Origin: Gilliamella apicola
GTDB taxonomy: Bacteria > Pseudomonadota > Gammaproteobacteria > Enterobacterales > Orbaceae
DNA: 64,000 nucleotides
Direction: 5' to 3'
NCBI RefSeq assembly: GCF_003202915.1
Contig: NZ_QGLP01000003.1
Span: 228,338 to 292,337, forward strand
In this document: piece by piece, positions 38,464 to 49,998 of the stretch
How the letters are laid out: every line of letters begins with the position of its first letter
How positions within the stretch are numbered: position 1 is the first letter of the stretch
Notes under the pieces: generated by a model
What the model saw: only the letters and a program-made list of their open reading frames with translations
Databases searched by the model: none
What the model was told of the DNA's origin: nothing
Program-made: the position numbers and the translations under genes

Positions 38464-40916
38464 AATTAATTGGAATTGTTGGAACTAATGCTCAAGAATC
38501 TTATAACCGAATGCTATTACAATTTATGCAAAAGCATTTTAAGCATAAAGCAGAAATTGAAATATTAGAATTGACTGATGTCCCAATGTTTAATGAGTCA
38601 GATGATCAATCCAATAGTGATATTATTCAGCATTTTAATAATAAAATTATTGAGGCTGATGGTGTTATTATCGCAACACCAGAACATAATCATTCGATTC
38701 CTTCAGCCTTGAAAAGTATTCTTGAATGGCTTTCATTTAATTTACATCCTTTTGATGGTAAACCTGTTATGATTGTTGGTGCGTCTTATGATGTACAAGG
38801 TTCGTCACGTGCTCAATTACATTTACGCCAAATTCTTGATGCTCCAGGTGTTAATGCAACCGTCATGCCCGGCTATGAATTTTTGCTCGGTCAGGCACAT
38901 CATGCTTTTGATGAACAGGGTAATATTAAATCAGAACGTACTATCGATTTTCTCGAAAGTTGCTTTTTGCGTTTTGTACGTTTCACTCAAGTTGCTAATT
39001 TACTTAATGAGCCGGAAGAGATTACCTATGAACCGGGTCAATATTGTGTAACTGCGCCTGGACATAATGGTGATTTACCTATGGTAGTTACGTTATCAAT
39101 GGATCGTATTGAATCAATTGATATTGATACTGAAGGTGAATCAGAGGGAATTGCTGATGTCGTATTTAAACGTATTCCTTCACAAATTCTTGAAGGTCAG
39201 ACACTTAATGTTGATATTTTATCAGGTGCTTCAGTAACGAGTAATGGTGTCATCGACGGCGTGGCTAAAGCAATAAAAATGGCAGGAGCTAACCCGGATG
39301 TATTACGTAAAAGACCGAAAGCACTGAGTGCGGTCGATACATCAGATGAACAGTATACAACTGATGTAGTGGTAGTTGGTGCTGGTGGGGCTGGATTATC
39401 TGCCGCTGCAAGTATTTTGCAGGAAGGTAAAAAGGTCATAGTTGTGGAAAAATTCCCAGCTATTGGCGGTAATACTGTACGGACTGGCGGTCCAATGAAT
39501 GCAGCAAATCCACAATGGCAAAATACTTTTGATGCTATTGCGGGTGAAAGTCATACTTTACAGGAAATTTCTACTATTGATGAGTCAACGATTGATAGTG
39601 AATATCTTGATGATTTTAAAGAGTTAAAACAACAAATTACCAACTATTTAGCTGAAAATACCGGTAAAACAGGTTATTTGTTTGATTCAGCATTATTGCA
39701 TCGTATCCAAACTTATCTTGGTGGTAAACGTACAGACCAATTAGGTAATATTATTTATGGTCAATATGATTTGGTTAAAATTTTAACTGACGAGGCGTTA
39801 GAATCGGTCAAGTGGCTTGAAGATGTTGGTGTTGAGTTTGACAAACACGACGTGACAATGCCAGTTGGTGCTTTATGGCGTAGAGGTCATAAACCGTTAA
39901 AAAGTGAAGGCTATGCATATGTTTCTGCTTTACAGAAATATGTTGAAAATCATGGTGGCATTATCATCACTGATACGGCGGTTAAAGAGCTGATAGTTGA
40001 GGAGGGACATGTATCTGGAGTTATTGGTATTGGTTTAAATAGTAAAAAAATTACTATTAGAGCTAATGCAGTAATCTTGGCATCAGGCGGTTTTGGTGCA
40101 AATACTAAAATGTTAAAAGAGTATAATACTTATTGGACAGAGATTGACGATGATATTAAAACCTCTAACTCACCAGCTATTACAGGTGATGGTATTATTT
40201 TAGGGCAAAGTGTTGGCGCTGATTTGGTTGGTATGGGCTTTTCACAAATGATGCCGGTTTCCGATCCTGACACAGGTGCATTATTCAGTGGATTACAAGT
40301 ACCACCACAAAATTTCATTATGGTAAACAAACAAGGTAAGCGATTTGTGAATGAATATGGTAGTCGAGATAAACTTACTCAAGCCGCTATTGATAATGGA
40401 GGGTTATTTTATTTAATTGCTGATGAACAAATTAAAAAAACGGCTTACAACACTTCGCAAGAAAAAATTGATAAGCAAATTGCTGCCGGAACGCTATTTT
40501 GTGCGAATACCCTAGAAGAGTTAGCTGAAAAACTAGCAATGGATCCGACAGTCTTTAAACAAACTATTGCTGATTATAATGCTTATGTTGATGCTGGACA
40601 CGATCCTGAATTTGGTAAAGATGTGTTTGATCTAAAAGTTGAAATTCCGCCATTCTATGCAACGCCAAGAAAACCGGCAGTGCATCATACAATGGGCGGG
40701 TTAAAAATTGATACACAAACACATGTATTAGATAGTAAGGGACAAAAAATTTCAGGTTTATATGCTGCAGGTGAAGTGGCAGGAGGTATCCATGCGGGTA
40801 ATCGTTTGGGTGGTAACTCTCTAACTGATATTTTCACATTCGGTCGAATTGCAGGAAAAACGGCTTCACACGACATAAATCTAAGGATGAATACCAACCA
40901 TAGAGCAAAAAAGTAA
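38460..40916 (+). CDS. Three-domain flavoprotein reductase (FMN reductase / FMN_bind / FAD_binding_2)
   Basis: The 818-residue protein starts at an ATG preceded by AGAAGGAG. Domains: NAD(P)H-FMN reductase (about 1-185), FMN_bind (about 195-285) with [10 protein letters not shown], in which Thr260 is the expected ApbE acceptor, and a fumarate-reductase-like flavoprotein domain (about 300-805) with [20 protein letters not shown] and [11 protein letters not shown]. No signal peptide, so it is a soluble cytoplasmic enzyme that can take hydride from NAD(P)H and reduce an alpha,beta-unsaturated acid. The architecture matches Vibrio CrdB/ArdB (hydroxycinnamate and acrylate reductases) more than periplasmic flavocytochrome c; fumarate or urocanate are alternatives. 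It probably serves anaerobic redox balance. An OFA-type transporter remnant follows. Confidence 0.9.
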   Translation: MKLIGIVGTNAQESYNRMLLQFMQKHFKHKAEIEILELTDVPMFNESDDQSNSDIIQHFNNKIIEADGVIIATPEHNHSIPSALKSILEWLSFNLHPFDGKPVMIVGASYDVQGSSRAQLHLRQILDAPGVNATVMPGYEFLLGQAHHAFDEQGNIKSERTIDFLESCFLRFVRFTQVANLLNEPEEITYEPGQYCVTAPGHNGDLPMVVTLSMDRIESIDIDTEGESEGIADVVFKRIPSQILEGQTLNVDILSGASVTSNGVIDGVAKAIKMAGANPDVLRKRPKALSAVDTSDEQYTTDVVVVGAGGAGLSAAASILQEGKKVIVVEKFPAIGGNTVRTGGPMNAANPQWQNTFDAIAGESHTLQEISTIDESTIDSEYLDDFKELKQQITNYLAENTGKTGYLFDSALLHRIQTYLGGKRTDQLGNIIYGQYDLVKILTDEALESVKWLEDVGVEFDKHDVTMPVGALWRRGHKPLKSEGYAYVSALQKYVENHGGIIITDTAVKELIVEEGHVSGVIGIGLNSKKITIRANAVILASGGFGANTKMLKEYNTYWTEIDDDIKTSNSPAITGDGIILGQSVGADLVGMGFSQMMPVSDPDTGALFSGLQVPPQNFIMVNKQGKRFVNEYGSRDKLTQAAIDNGGLFYLIADEQIKKTAYNTSQEKIDKQIAAGTLFCANTLEELAEKLAMDPTVFKQTIADYNAYVDAGHDPEFGKDVFDLKVEIPPFYATPRKPAVHHTMGGLKIDTQTHVLDSKGQKISGLYAAGEVAGGIHAGNRLGGNSLTDIFTFGRIAGKTASHDINLRMNTNHRAKK

Positions 40917-41584
40917 AACGATAAATTATTGGTTAGTTCTGATTGCCTCAATTTTGATTTTACTTTGTACTGGGACAATTTATGCTTTGAGTGTAGTCGT
41001 CTAACCATTAAGTTTTGCAAAAAATTGGAGTAAAGCGGAAATCATGACTGCATTTTCAATTAATTTAGCAGTTGGTCCTATTCCAATGATACTAGGTGGT
41101 TTTTAACCGATAAAGGGTTAGCAAATGGTCTAATATTATTGATGGACGGTTATTTGGACTTGTTTTTTTCCTATCTGGTTTTGTTACCAGTTCAATTATG
41201 TTGTATATAACTTATGGATTATTAATTGGTTTTGACCAAGGATTGGTCAATTCAGGCTGTTTGAGTAATACCATAAGGTTCTTTCCGGATAAAAAAGGGC
41301 TTGCATCCAGAATTATCACCGCCGGGATGGGCGGTGAATCTATTATCATTGCACCGATAGATCATCATTTAATATAAAGTTATGATTCAGTTAATCAAGC
41401 TATAAACTATGGTGTCATTTTTATTGGCTATTCTTCAGCGGTCTTTTTTGCCCCCAAAGTAATTGCTGATATTTGGGCAAATAATGGTGGAAGTTATACT
41501 TATGCCTTTTATATCGCTATTTCAGTAGCATTTGTTGGTTTAATATTAAATATAATCTATAAATCACTAAAGAATAGACAATAA
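40900..41584 (+). pseudogene. Decayed OFA-type MFS transporter
   Basis: Translated in pieces, this region reads as an oxalate/formate-antiporter-family (OFA) transporter. An early helix reads WLVLIASILILLCTGTIYAL with an in-frame TAA soon after; later in another frame come GLVFFLSGFVTSSIMLYITYG, GFDQGLVNSGCLSNTIRFFPDKKGLASRI and a last helix ending at TAA 41582-41584. There are several stops and at least one frame change, and the usual start position reads ATA (40900) instead of ATG. At about 228 codons it is also shorter than the usual 400 or so, so internal deletions are likely. It overlaps the reductase 3' end and was probably the substrate or product carrier of that operon. Confidence 0.8.
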
Positions 41585-41617
41585 TAGTCAAGTTTATTGT
41601 CTATTATATTGGTAAAG

Positions 41618-41645
41618 AGAGCACACTGTTAGTGCTCTTTTATTT
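41618..41645 (+). terminator. Terminator of the reductase operon
   Basis: A 7-bp stem AGAGCAC/GTGCTCT with loop ACTGTTA is followed by TTTTATTT. It lies 33 bases after the transporter pseudogene and before the convergent aroB. Confidence 0.75.
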
Positions 41646-41681
41646 ACATATACAATATCATTTAACATAGTTAAATAAATT

Positions 41682-42761
41682 TTATGAGTTGTTTATTGAC
41701 TCTAGTACCACACTTTTCTCTATTCCATCTATTACTTCAACCTGACCAATTTTAGTTGGAATCACTAACCGAAGCTTACCAGAAATAACTTTTTTATCTC
41801 GTAACATATGGGGAATATAAGATTCGATTGCCATCTGTCCTGGTCTTTTAACTGGCAATTTAGCTTTAATTAATAAATTTTTTATTCTTTCAATATCTTT
41901 ATCTGCCAACAGACCTAGTAATTTAGCTGTTTGTGCTGCCATTAACATACCAACACTAACTGCTTCGCCATGTAACCAATTGCCATAGCCGAGCTCGGCT
42001 TCAATGGCATGCCCATAGGTATGACCAAGATTTAAAATAGCGCGCATATCTTGTTCGGTTTCATCGGCGGCAACCACTTGAGCTTTTAATTCACAGCAGC
42101 GATAAATACAATAACTTAAGGCATCGACATCTAAATTAAGTAAATCATCAATATGAGTCTCTAACCAATCAAAAAATGCAGAATCCATAATAATGCCATA
42201 TTTAATTACTTCAGCTAGACCGGCAGAGAGCTCTCTTTGTGGTAAGGTTTTTAAACAATTAATATCAATTACCACTGATTGAGGCTGATAAAATGCGCCA
42301 ATCATATTTTTACCTAGAGGATGATTAATGGCAGTTTTACCGCCAACAGAAGAATCGACTTGAGATAATAAGGTTGTCGGAACCTGAATAAATTTAATTC
42401 CACGTTGATAAGTAGAAGCCGCAAATCCCGCTACATCACCGATAACTCCCCCCCCAAGGGCAACAAGTATACTACTTCGAGTATGATTGTTGGCAAGTAA
42501 AGCAGTTAAAATTTGATTCCATGTTTCCATCGTTTTGTATTGTTCACCATCAGGTACAATGACAAAGTCAGTTTTGACGCCATGAGCCTCAAGCATATCC
42601 ATCAAATGTTTTAGATAAATCGGAGCAATGGTGTCATTGGTGACAATAAGAACTCTCTGGCTACTATGCAGTTTAAAATGTTCAAATTGACTAAGTAAGT
42701 TTTCACCAATTGTAATGGGATAACTGCGATTGTCTAACGCTACATTTAAGATCTTTTGCAT
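41682..42761 (-). CDS. aroB: 3-dehydroquinate synthase
   Basis: The 359-residue enzyme (E. coli 362) converts DAHP to 3-dehydroquinate using NAD+ and a divalent metal, the second shikimate-pathway step. The start is ATG at 42761 (MQKILNVAL) with GGAAAA upstream; the frame runs 26 codons further but that part does not fit the family. Motifs include [53 protein letters not shown] and the metal ligands in [12 protein letters not shown] and [11 protein letters not shown]. Unlike E. coli it is not paired with aroK. It is divergent from nadE. Confidence 0.98.
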   Translation of the reverse strand: MQKILNVALDNRSYPITIGENLLSQFEHFKLHSSQRVLIVTNDTIAPIYLKHLMDMLEAHGVKTDFVIVPDGEQYKTMETWNQILTALLANNHTRSSILVALGGGVIGDVAGFAASTYQRGIKFIQVPTTLLSQVDSSVGGKTAINHPLGKNMIGAFYQPQSVVIDINCLKTLPQRELSAGLAEVIKYGIIMDSAFFDWLETHIDDLLNLDVDALSYCIYRCCELKAQVVAADETEQDMRAILNLGHTYGHAIEAELGYGNWLHGEAVSVGMLMAAQTAKLLGLLADKDIERIKNLLIKAKLPVKRPGQMAIESYIPHMLRDKKVISGKLRLVIPTKIGQVEVIDGIEKSVVLESINNS

Positions 42762-42880
42762 AATTTTTTCCAGATAAGTTGATACCAATTTAATCTTGCA
42801 TGTTAACGATAAAAAAGTAGCAGTGCAACTTAGAATCATTTAAACTTACCCGTAATTTTTATCTGTAATGTTGAATTTAT

Positions 42881-44482
42881 ATGTCTTTATCGTTGGTGTT
42901 AGCACAAAAAAATTGGTGTGTAGGTGATATTGAAGGTAATACTCAGCAAATCATTGAAGTGATACAAAACCATTCATCGCATGATCTTATTATTTTCTCT
43001 GAACTTGCAATCTGTGGTTATCCTCCAGAGGATTTAATTTATCGTGATGATTTTAAAATTCGTTGCCAACATGCTTTATCAACTATTAAACAAGCCAGTA
43101 AACAATGTGGAGTGATTGTTGGACATCCTTATTGGCAAGATGGGGTAGTTTATAATGCGTTATCACTGTTTTTTGAAGGGCAGCAGTTAGCATGTTATCA
43201 CAAACAGCAGTTACCTAATTATGATGTATTTGATGAAAAACGTTATTTCACGGCCGGTGAACATACTTGTGTTGTCGATTTTAAAGGAAAAAAAATTGGT
43301 TTATTAATCTGTGAAGATCTTTGGCAATCTGAGCCTATCGATCGAATTGGTGCAAATTGTGCAGATTTGGTTATCTCTATCAATGCGTCACCTTATGCTT
43401 ATCAAAAACAGAAATATCGCCAAGAACTGATTAAACAACATGCTTTAAGAACCGGTTTACCAATTATCTATGTTAATCAGATTGGCGGTCAAGATGAGCT
43501 TGTTTTTGATGGCGGCTCATTTGTATGTAATGAAAAAGGCAATATTATTCATAAATTAAACTCTTTTGAAGAACAAATTTCCGTTTTTCGAATGGGGGAT
43601 AACCATAAACCTGTCTCAGTTTCTAAAAGTGAACCATTAGCCGAAGTTTATGAGGCGTTAGTTCTTGCAACTCGCGATTACATTACCAAAAATGGTTTCC
43701 AAGGAGCGGTATTGGGGTTATCTGGTGGAATTGATTCTGCTTTAACTTTGGCAATTGCCGTTGATGCTTTGGGTAAAGATAAAGTACAAGCAGTTATGAT
43801 GCCGTTTCGTTATACGGCTGACATCAGTATCGCTGATGCAAAAGAAGAGGCGGAAATATTAGGTGTTGAATTTGATATTATTTCAATTGAACCGATGTTT
43901 GATGCTTTTATGTCTTCTTTAACACCAATGTTTTTAGGAACACAAAAAGATACTACAGAAGAAAATCTACAAGCGCGCTGTCGAGGCGTCATTTTAATGG
44001 CGCTTTCAAATAAACGCCGAAGGTTAGTATTAACGACTGGTAATAAAAGCGAAATGTCGGTTGGTTATGCTACATTGTATGGTGATATGGCTGGTGGTTT
44101 TGATGTGCTTAAAGATGTGCCTAAAACCATGGTATTTGCATTATCTAAATATCGAAATAGCCGATCTTATGTTATCCCAGAACGCGTTATTACTCGTCCT
44201 CCATCAGCTGAACTTGCGCCGGATCAAAAAGATGAAGACAGCCTACCTCCTTATGATATTTTAGATGGAATATTAAAAGGTTATGTTGAACAAGATTTTT
44301 CCGTTGAACAACTGATTTCGCAAGGTTATGATGAAGCAACTGTAAGACGAGTGATTAAATTAGTTGATATTAACGAATATAAAAGACGGCAATCAGCAGT
44401 GGGGCCGAAAATAACTGCTCGTAACTTTGGTAAAGGCAGGCGCTATCCAATAACTTCTGCTTTTGGATTTAAGAATTGGTAA
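42881..44482 (+). CDS. nadE: Glutamine-dependent NAD+ synthetase
   Basis: The 533-residue, two-domain NadE amidates nicotinic acid adenine dinucleotide to NAD+ using glutamine. The N-terminal nitrilase-type glutaminase (about 1-250) shows the Glu-Lys-Cys triad in FSELAICGYPPED, CYHKQQLPNYDVFDEKRYF and LLICEDLW. The C-terminal synthetase has the P-loop LGLSGGIDSALT and TGNKSEMSVGYATLYGD. E. coli uses a shorter ammonia-dependent NadE, so this is the longer type common in other proteobacteria. It is followed 23 bases later by glnB; the pair suggests PII-linked control of NAD synthesis. Confidence 0.97.
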   Translation: MSLSLVLAQKNWCVGDIEGNTQQIIEVIQNHSSHDLIIFSELAICGYPPEDLIYRDDFKIRCQHALSTIKQASKQCGVIVGHPYWQDGVVYNALSLFFEGQQLACYHKQQLPNYDVFDEKRYFTAGEHTCVVDFKGKKIGLLICEDLWQSEPIDRIGANCADLVISINASPYAYQKQKYRQELIKQHALRTGLPIIYVNQIGGQDELVFDGGSFVCNEKGNIIHKLNSFEEQISVFRMGDNHKPVSVSKSEPLAEVYEALVLATRDYITKNGFQGAVLGLSGGIDSALTLAIAVDALGKDKVQAVMMPFRYTADISIADAKEEAEILGVEFDIISIEPMFDAFMSSLTPMFLGTQKDTTEENLQARCRGVILMALSNKRRRLVLTTGNKSEMSVGYATLYGDMAGGFDVLKDVPKTMVFALSKYRNSRSYVIPERVITRPPSAELAPDQKDEDSLPPYDILDGILKGYVEQDFSVEQLISQGYDEATVRRVIKLVDINEYKRRQSAVGPKITARNFGKGRRYPITSAFGFKNW

Positions 44483-44493
44483 TCTCGAATTAA

Positions 44494-45475
<982 letters not shown>

Positions 45476-45811
45476 ATTGATTGAAATTGACAATATTGGA
45501 TACCATTTAGCTAATATCTTTGATTGTATAATTATTACAACAGAATAACAATCTTAAGGCGTCTTTTCTTTTTTAAAGAAATATTAAGATACGAACAAAT
45601 AGTTAACTGTTAAAAAGTTGCTAAAAATCTTTAGAACAAAAAAAGATAATTAATCAAGTACAAATCAAACAAATATTCATTTATGGAAGACAGATCCCAT
45701 ATTTATTAATTTTTACTAAATAATTGTTTGAATATCAAAAAAATTACTATAGTTTAGCATAAACTCATTCTTTGGAGTTACATATAATAGTAAGTGAAAA
45801 AGGGAATTTTT
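45476..45811 (+). promoter_or_regulatory. sxy upstream region
   Basis: This is an AT-rich divergent spacer between the secreted hypothetical and sxy. A perfect inverted repeat AGTTTA/TAAACT with a 3-base centre lies at 45751-45765, just downstream of a TACTAT -10-like hexamer (45745-45750), which places it near a sxy transcription start. In E. coli and Haemophilus, sxy expression is controlled through its 5' leader; no CRP-type site was evident here by eye. Confidence 0.4.
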
Positions 45812-46417
45812 ATGCTTAAGACATTAGCAATAAATATTAAACATGAGTTTTCTTACGTCAAAGACGTTACTTTGCGTTCATTTTTTGGCGGATTTAGTCT
45901 AAATAGCGAATCAATTATGTTTGCCTGGATAGATCAAAATAATATTTATTTGAGGGCTCATGATAAGTATCGGTCAATGTTTATTGATTTAGGTATGCAG
46001 CCACTTGATTTAATTTTTGATGGATCACATAAACTACTTGATTACTATAAAGTTGAAAATGAATTACGCCAAGATAGACAAAAATTGCATACTATTGTAA
46101 AAATGGTTATTAAACATGCTAAACAAGATCTTGAGGAGAAATTAGCTAAAAGCCAAAGTCGTTTAAAATCTTTACCCAATATGACAGTTTCTTTGGAAAA
46201 ATTAATGGTAAGTGCTGGTATTATCGATATTAACATTTTCAAAGAGGTCGGCTATTTGGAAACTTATTATCGTATAAAAAGTAAAAATTCAAAGTTGTCG
46301 ATTAATATTCTATTTGGACTATTTGGCGCATTACATGGTCGACATGCTGGAACATTATCATCCGAATCGAAACAAAAAATCGAATTAGCTTATCAGGATT
46401 TTTTGAAGACAAAATAG
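45812..46417 (+). CDS. sxy: Competence regulator Sxy/TfoX
   Basis: The 201-residue protein (E. coli Sxy 209) starts at ATG with AGGGA 7 bases upstream; the frame reaches six codons further to a GTG. The N-terminal TfoX domain shows RSFFGGFSLNSESIMFAWIDQNNIYLRA. The C-terminal domain has LPNMTVSLEKLMVSAGIIDINIFKEVGYLETYYRIK and SINILFGLFGALHGRHAGTLSSE, matching the two-domain Sxy plan. Sxy acts with CRP at CRP-S sites to induce DNA-uptake genes. Its presence suggests a competence regulon elsewhere in the genome. Confidence 0.92.
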   Translation: MLKTLAINIKHEFSYVKDVTLRSFFGGFSLNSESIMFAWIDQNNIYLRAHDKYRSMFIDLGMQPLDLIFDGSHKLLDYYKVENELRQDRQKLHTIVKMVIKHAKQDLEEKLAKSQSRLKSLPNMTVSLEKLMVSAGIIDINIFKEVGYLETYYRIKSKNSKLSINILFGLFGALHGRHAGTLSSESKQKIELAYQDFLKTK

Positions 46418-46448
46418 GTTTTAAATTAATTAATTATTAATTAAGAAG

Positions 46449-46500
46449 AATACCATCATTAAATGTGTTATTTTTAATAATGGTATTGTGTTAATTTTTT
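46449..46500 (+). terminator. Terminator between sxy and rhlB
   Basis: A 15-bp stem with a single mismatch, AATACCATCATTAAA/TTTAATAATGGTATT, and a 9-base loop is followed on the plus strand by GTGTTAATTTTTT. It lies between the convergent sxy and rhlB genes. Confidence 0.6.
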
Positions 46501-46522
46501 AGAAACTTAGCGATGATCTTTT

Positions 46523-47749
46523 TTACGATGGTTTTCTGCGGTTGGTTCTTTTAAATGGTTTAGGTGTTGGTAAGCCAGATAATAGCGCCTGAGGGTCATA
46601 TTGGCTGACTGGAATTGAGTGATCAATAGCTTTTTCAATAGCGGGTAAGTTTTGTGAATAACGTTCACAAGCTAATGAAATTGAATAGCCTTCAGCGCCG
46701 GCGCGTCCGGTACGACCGATTCGATGCCTATAATCATCACAATCATCAGGAAGATCGTAGTTAAAAACATGAGTTACATTTGGAATGTGTAAGCCACGAG
46801 CGGCGACGTCTGTTGCTACTAATATATCAAGTTCGCCTTGAGTAAATTTATCAAGAATGGATAAACGTTTTTTTTGTGCGATATCGCCGGTAAGTAATCC
46901 AACACGATGGCCATCAGCAACTAAATGGCGCCAAATTTTTTCACAAGCAACTTTGGTGTTAGCAAACACAATGCTTCGCTCAGGCCACTCTTCTTCAATA
47001 AGGGTTTGTAATAAAGCTAATTTATCTTCATTTGATGGAAAAAATAGCTCTTCTTTTATTCTATGACCAATTTTTTGTTCCGGTTCTACTTCAACATATT
47101 GTGGTTCATTCATGTATTCAAAAGCAAGTTCACGCACGTTGTGGGTTAAGGTTGCTGAGAATAACATGGTAAGACGATTTTGTGGTGGGGTCATCTGTCT
47201 AAATATCCATCGGATATCACGAATGAAGCCTAAATCAAACATACGATCGGCTTCGTCTAAAACAGCAACTTGGATTGCCCCTAAATTGATATAATTTTGT
47301 TTCGCATAATCAATTAAGCGCCCTGTAGTTGCAATCAATATATCCACACCAGCAGAAAGCATTTTTAATTGTTTATCATAACCATCACCACCATAAGCTA
47401 ATCCTAATTTAATATCTGTTTCTTCTGAAAGAGGCTGAGCATCATTATATATTTGTACAACTAATTCGCGTGTAGGCGCGATAATGATAGCTCTTGGTTG
47501 ATTAGGTTTATGATCGGGTAATGGATCATTATTCAATAAATGATTAAATGTTGATGCCAAAAACGCAATCGTTTTACCTGTACCGGTTTGTCCTTGTCCT
47601 GCAATGTCAATTCCTTTGGTTGTTAATGGCAATGTTTGCTCTTGAATTGGGGTACAGTAAACGAAACCTTTTGTCTCCAATGCTTTGATGACTGAAGGGT
47701 GTAAGGGAAATTGATTGAAAGTTGTTTTTGTAAGATATGATTGAATCAT
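46523..47749 (-). CDS. rhlB: ATP-dependent RNA helicase RhlB
   Basis: The 408-residue DEAD-box helicase (E. coli 421) is a component of the RNA degradosome in enterobacteria. Motifs are in order: Q motif with [20 protein letters not shown] (I), PTRELVVQI (Ia), DEAD (II), SAT (III), [12 protein letters not shown] and [10 protein letters not shown] (VI). The divergent trxA and rho next to it are the same arrangement as in E. coli, which supports RhlB over other DEAD-box proteins. The C-terminal tail ([10 protein letters not shown]) is short and basic. Confidence 0.95.
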   Translation of the reverse strand: MIQSYLTKTTFNQFPLHPSVIKALETKGFVYCTPIQEQTLPLTTKGIDIAGQGQTGTGKTIAFLASTFNHLLNNDPLPDHKPNQPRAIIIAPTRELVVQIYNDAQPLSEETDIKLGLAYGGDGYDKQLKMLSAGVDILIATTGRLIDYAKQNYINLGAIQVAVLDEADRMFDLGFIRDIRWIFRQMTPPQNRLTMLFSATLTHNVRELAFEYMNEPQYVEVEPEQKIGHRIKEELFFPSNEDKLALLQTLIEEEWPERSIVFANTKVACEKIWRHLVADGHRVGLLTGDIAQKKRLSILDKFTQGELDILVATDVAARGLHIPNVTHVFNYDLPDDCDDYRHRIGRTGRAGAEGYSISLACERYSQNLPAIEKAIDHSIPVSQYDPQALLSGLPTPKPFKRTNRRKPS

Positions 47750-47902
47750 TATTGTTTAGAATATAATTATCAGAGTGTCGCAATTGTAGCACACTAAATA
47801 CAACAACTTCACTAATAATTATGTCCTATTAGAATAATTACTAGCGGTAGATATGAAAATATTCTAATATATTTTTAGATAAATTCCTTAGGAGATAATT
47901 AA

Positions 47903-48229
47903 ATGAGTCATAACATTGTTGCACTTACTGAAGCTACATTTGATAAGACGATAAATGAATCAACTAAACCGATTCTAGTCGATTTTTGGGCTGACTGGTG
48001 TAGACCTTGTAAACAAATTGCCCCTATTTTAGAGGAACTTGCTGAAGAATACGGTGACAACATTATTTTTACTAAATTAAATGTGGAACAAAATCCTAGT
48101 GTTGCCCCTAAATTTGGTATTCGTGGTATTCCGACGTTATTAATTTTTAAAAACGGTCAAGTTGTTGCTACTCATGTAGGCGAATCATTAAAAGCGCAAC
48201 TTAAAGCTTTTATTGAGCCATTCCTTTAA
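47903..48229 (+). CDS. trxA: Thioredoxin 1 with a CRPC active site
   Basis: The 108-residue thioredoxin (E. coli 109) has the buried Asp27 in LVDFWA, the cis-Pro77 in GIPT and the full fold. Its active site reads WCRPC (Cys33, Arg34, Pro35, Cys36; codons TGT AGA CCT TGT) instead of the nearly universal WCGPC. A single G-to-A change from GGA would produce this. The position before rho and divergent from rhlB identifies it as the housekeeping TrxA. It is expected to reduce ribonucleotide reductase, methionine sulfoxide reductase and other proteins. The substitution may shift redox potential or partner choice. Confidence 0.95.
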   Translation: MSHNIVALTEATFDKTINESTKPILVDFWADWCRPCKQIAPILEELAEEYGDNIIFTKLNVEQNPSVAPKFGIRGIPTLLIFKNGQVVATHVGESLKAQLKAFIEPFL

Positions 48230-48567
48230 TAAAAATCTAAATTTGTTCAGTAAATATAATAATAAGCGTTTAAAATAGCGCTTATTATTTTTTATTCCAA
48301 TAAAATATAATTAAAAATATAGACATCCCTATAAATTTAGTGTAAATTGCTAAACTCTTACATAGACCCCTTTCAGCAATCCATTGTTTTTCTTGATAAA
48401 GTGGTGAGAATTCAATATCCAAAGTATATAATTATCATCGAAAGCTAGGTAATAAATTAATTTTACATATTGCTAGAAAGAGAATTTTTTATAAGTAAAT
48501 GAAAGAAATATACAAAAATAGCAGTAATTGCAAACATATCAATTTTATCCTCAAGAATTTATAAACT
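48230..48567 (+). promoter_or_regulatory. trxA-rho intergenic region
   Basis: After the trxA terminator hairpin there are about 270 AT-rich bases before rho. E. coli rho has a long autoregulated leader with a small rhoL reading frame. I see no convincing rhoL-like peptide here and no strong RBS for rho. C-rich, unstructured segments such as the one near 48366-48385 could serve Rho autoregulation, which is inference. Confidence 0.35.
48261..48296 (+). terminator. Terminator of trxA
   Basis: A perfect 8-bp stem AATAAGCG/CGCTTATT with a 10-base loop is followed by ATTTTTTATT, 31 bases after the trxA stop. Confidence 0.75.
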
Positions 48568-49830
48568 ATGAATTTAACTGAATTAAAAAACACTTCTGTT
48601 TCCGAGCTTGTAGCGCTTGGTGAGAAAAAAATGGGGCTTGAAAATCTTGCCCGCCTTAGAAAACAAGATATTATTTTTGCAATTTTAAAACAGCACGCAA
48701 AAAGTGGTGAAGATATTTTTGGCGATGGTGTTCTTGAAATTTTGCAAGATGGCTTTGGCTTTTTGCGATCAGCTGATAGTTCTTATTTAGCTGGTCCTGA
48801 CGATATATATGTATCACCAAGTCAAATTAGACGATTTAATTTGAGAACGGGAGATACCATTGCCGGTAAAATTAGACCACCGAAAGAAGGTGAGCGATAC
48901 TTTGCGTTATTAAAAGTAAATGAAGTTAATCACGATAAACCTGAAGACGCTCGCAATAAAATCCTTTTCGAAAACTTAACTCCTCTACATCCTAATTCTC
49001 GCTTACGTATGGAACGTGGTAATGGCTCTACCGAAGATATTACCGCCAGAGTTCTTGATTTAGCTTCACCAATTGGTAAAGGTCAACGTGGTTTGATCGT
49101 AGCTCCGCCAAAAGCAGGTAAAACAATGTTATTACAAAACATTGCTCAAAGCTTAGCGGTAAATCATCCAGAATGTGAATTAGTGGTATTGATGATTGAT
49201 GAACGACCAGAAGAAGTTACCGAAATGCAACGTTTAGTCAAAGGGGAAGTTGTGGCTTCTACGTTTGATGAGCCAGCAGCAAGGCATGTTCAAGTCGCCG
49301 AAATGGTAATTGAACGAGCAAAACGTCTAGTTGAACATAAAAAAGATGTAATTATTTTATTAGATTCGATTACGCGTTTAGCTCGTGCATATAACACGGT
49401 TATTCCATCATCAGGTAAAGTATTAACAGGTGGTGTTGATGCTAATGCACTACATCGCCCTAAACGCTTTTTTGGTGCGGCACGTAATGTGGAAGAAGGT
49501 GGTAGCTTAACAATTATTGCTACAGCTCTAATTGATACCGGCTCTAAAATGGATGAAGTTATTTACGAAGAGTTTAAAGGTACCGGTAATATGGAAGTTC
49601 ATTTATCGCGCAAAATTGCAGAGCGACGTGTTTTCCCTGCGATTGATTTTAACCGTTCAGGTACGCGTAAAGAAGATTTAATGACTTCACCTGATGAACT
49701 ACAAAAGATGTGGATTTTACGTAAAATCCTTAACCCAATGGGTGAAATTGACGCAATGGAATTTTTAATTGATAAACTTGCCATGACGAAAACTAATGAC
49801 GAGTTTTTTGAAATGATGAAACGTTCATGA
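48568..49830 (+). CDS. rho: Transcription termination factor Rho
   Basis: The 420-residue protein (E. coli 419) is a hexameric RNA-dependent ATPase that ends transcription. It opens with [19 protein letters not shown]. The OSB-type RNA-binding domain (about 50-120) has GFGFLRS and the [10 protein letters not shown] element. The ATPase core has Walker [12 protein letters not shown], Walker [17 protein letters not shown] and the R-loop. No insertion is present between the RNA-binding and ATPase domains. It ends with the conserved [15 protein letters not shown]. Confidence 0.99.
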   Translation: MNLTELKNTSVSELVALGEKKMGLENLARLRKQDIIFAILKQHAKSGEDIFGDGVLEILQDGFGFLRSADSSYLAGPDDIYVSPSQIRRFNLRTGDTIAGKIRPPKEGERYFALLKVNEVNHDKPEDARNKILFENLTPLHPNSRLRMERGNGSTEDITARVLDLASPIGKGQRGLIVAPPKAGKTMLLQNIAQSLAVNHPECELVVLMIDERPEEVTEMQRLVKGEVVASTFDEPAARHVQVAEMVIERAKRLVEHKKDVIILLDSITRLARAYNTVIPSSGKVLTGGVDANALHRPKRFFGAARNVEEGGSLTIIATALIDTGSKMDEVIYEEFKGTGNMEVHLSRKIAERRVFPAIDFNRSGTRKEDLMTSPDELQKMWILRKILNPMGEIDAMEFLIDKLAMTKTNDEFFEMMKRS

Positions 49831-49866
49831 TTCGTTTAATTGCAAAACAATTTAATTAAAATAATG

Positions 49867-49901
49867 AAAAAACCGTATTATGTATTGATACGGTTTTTTT
49901 T
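49867..49901 (+). terminator. Terminator of rho
   Basis: A 12-bp stem AAAAAACCGTAT/ATACGGTTTTTT with a 9-base loop is followed by further T, 36 bases after the rho stop. Confidence 0.85.
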
Positions 49902-49998
49902 ATGGCAATATATAACTTAATGGTAATATTCCATTGAATTAATATACTAGTAGCAAAACCTTATTAAGGGTATAGAGATTAAATAAAGGAGCCAAATT

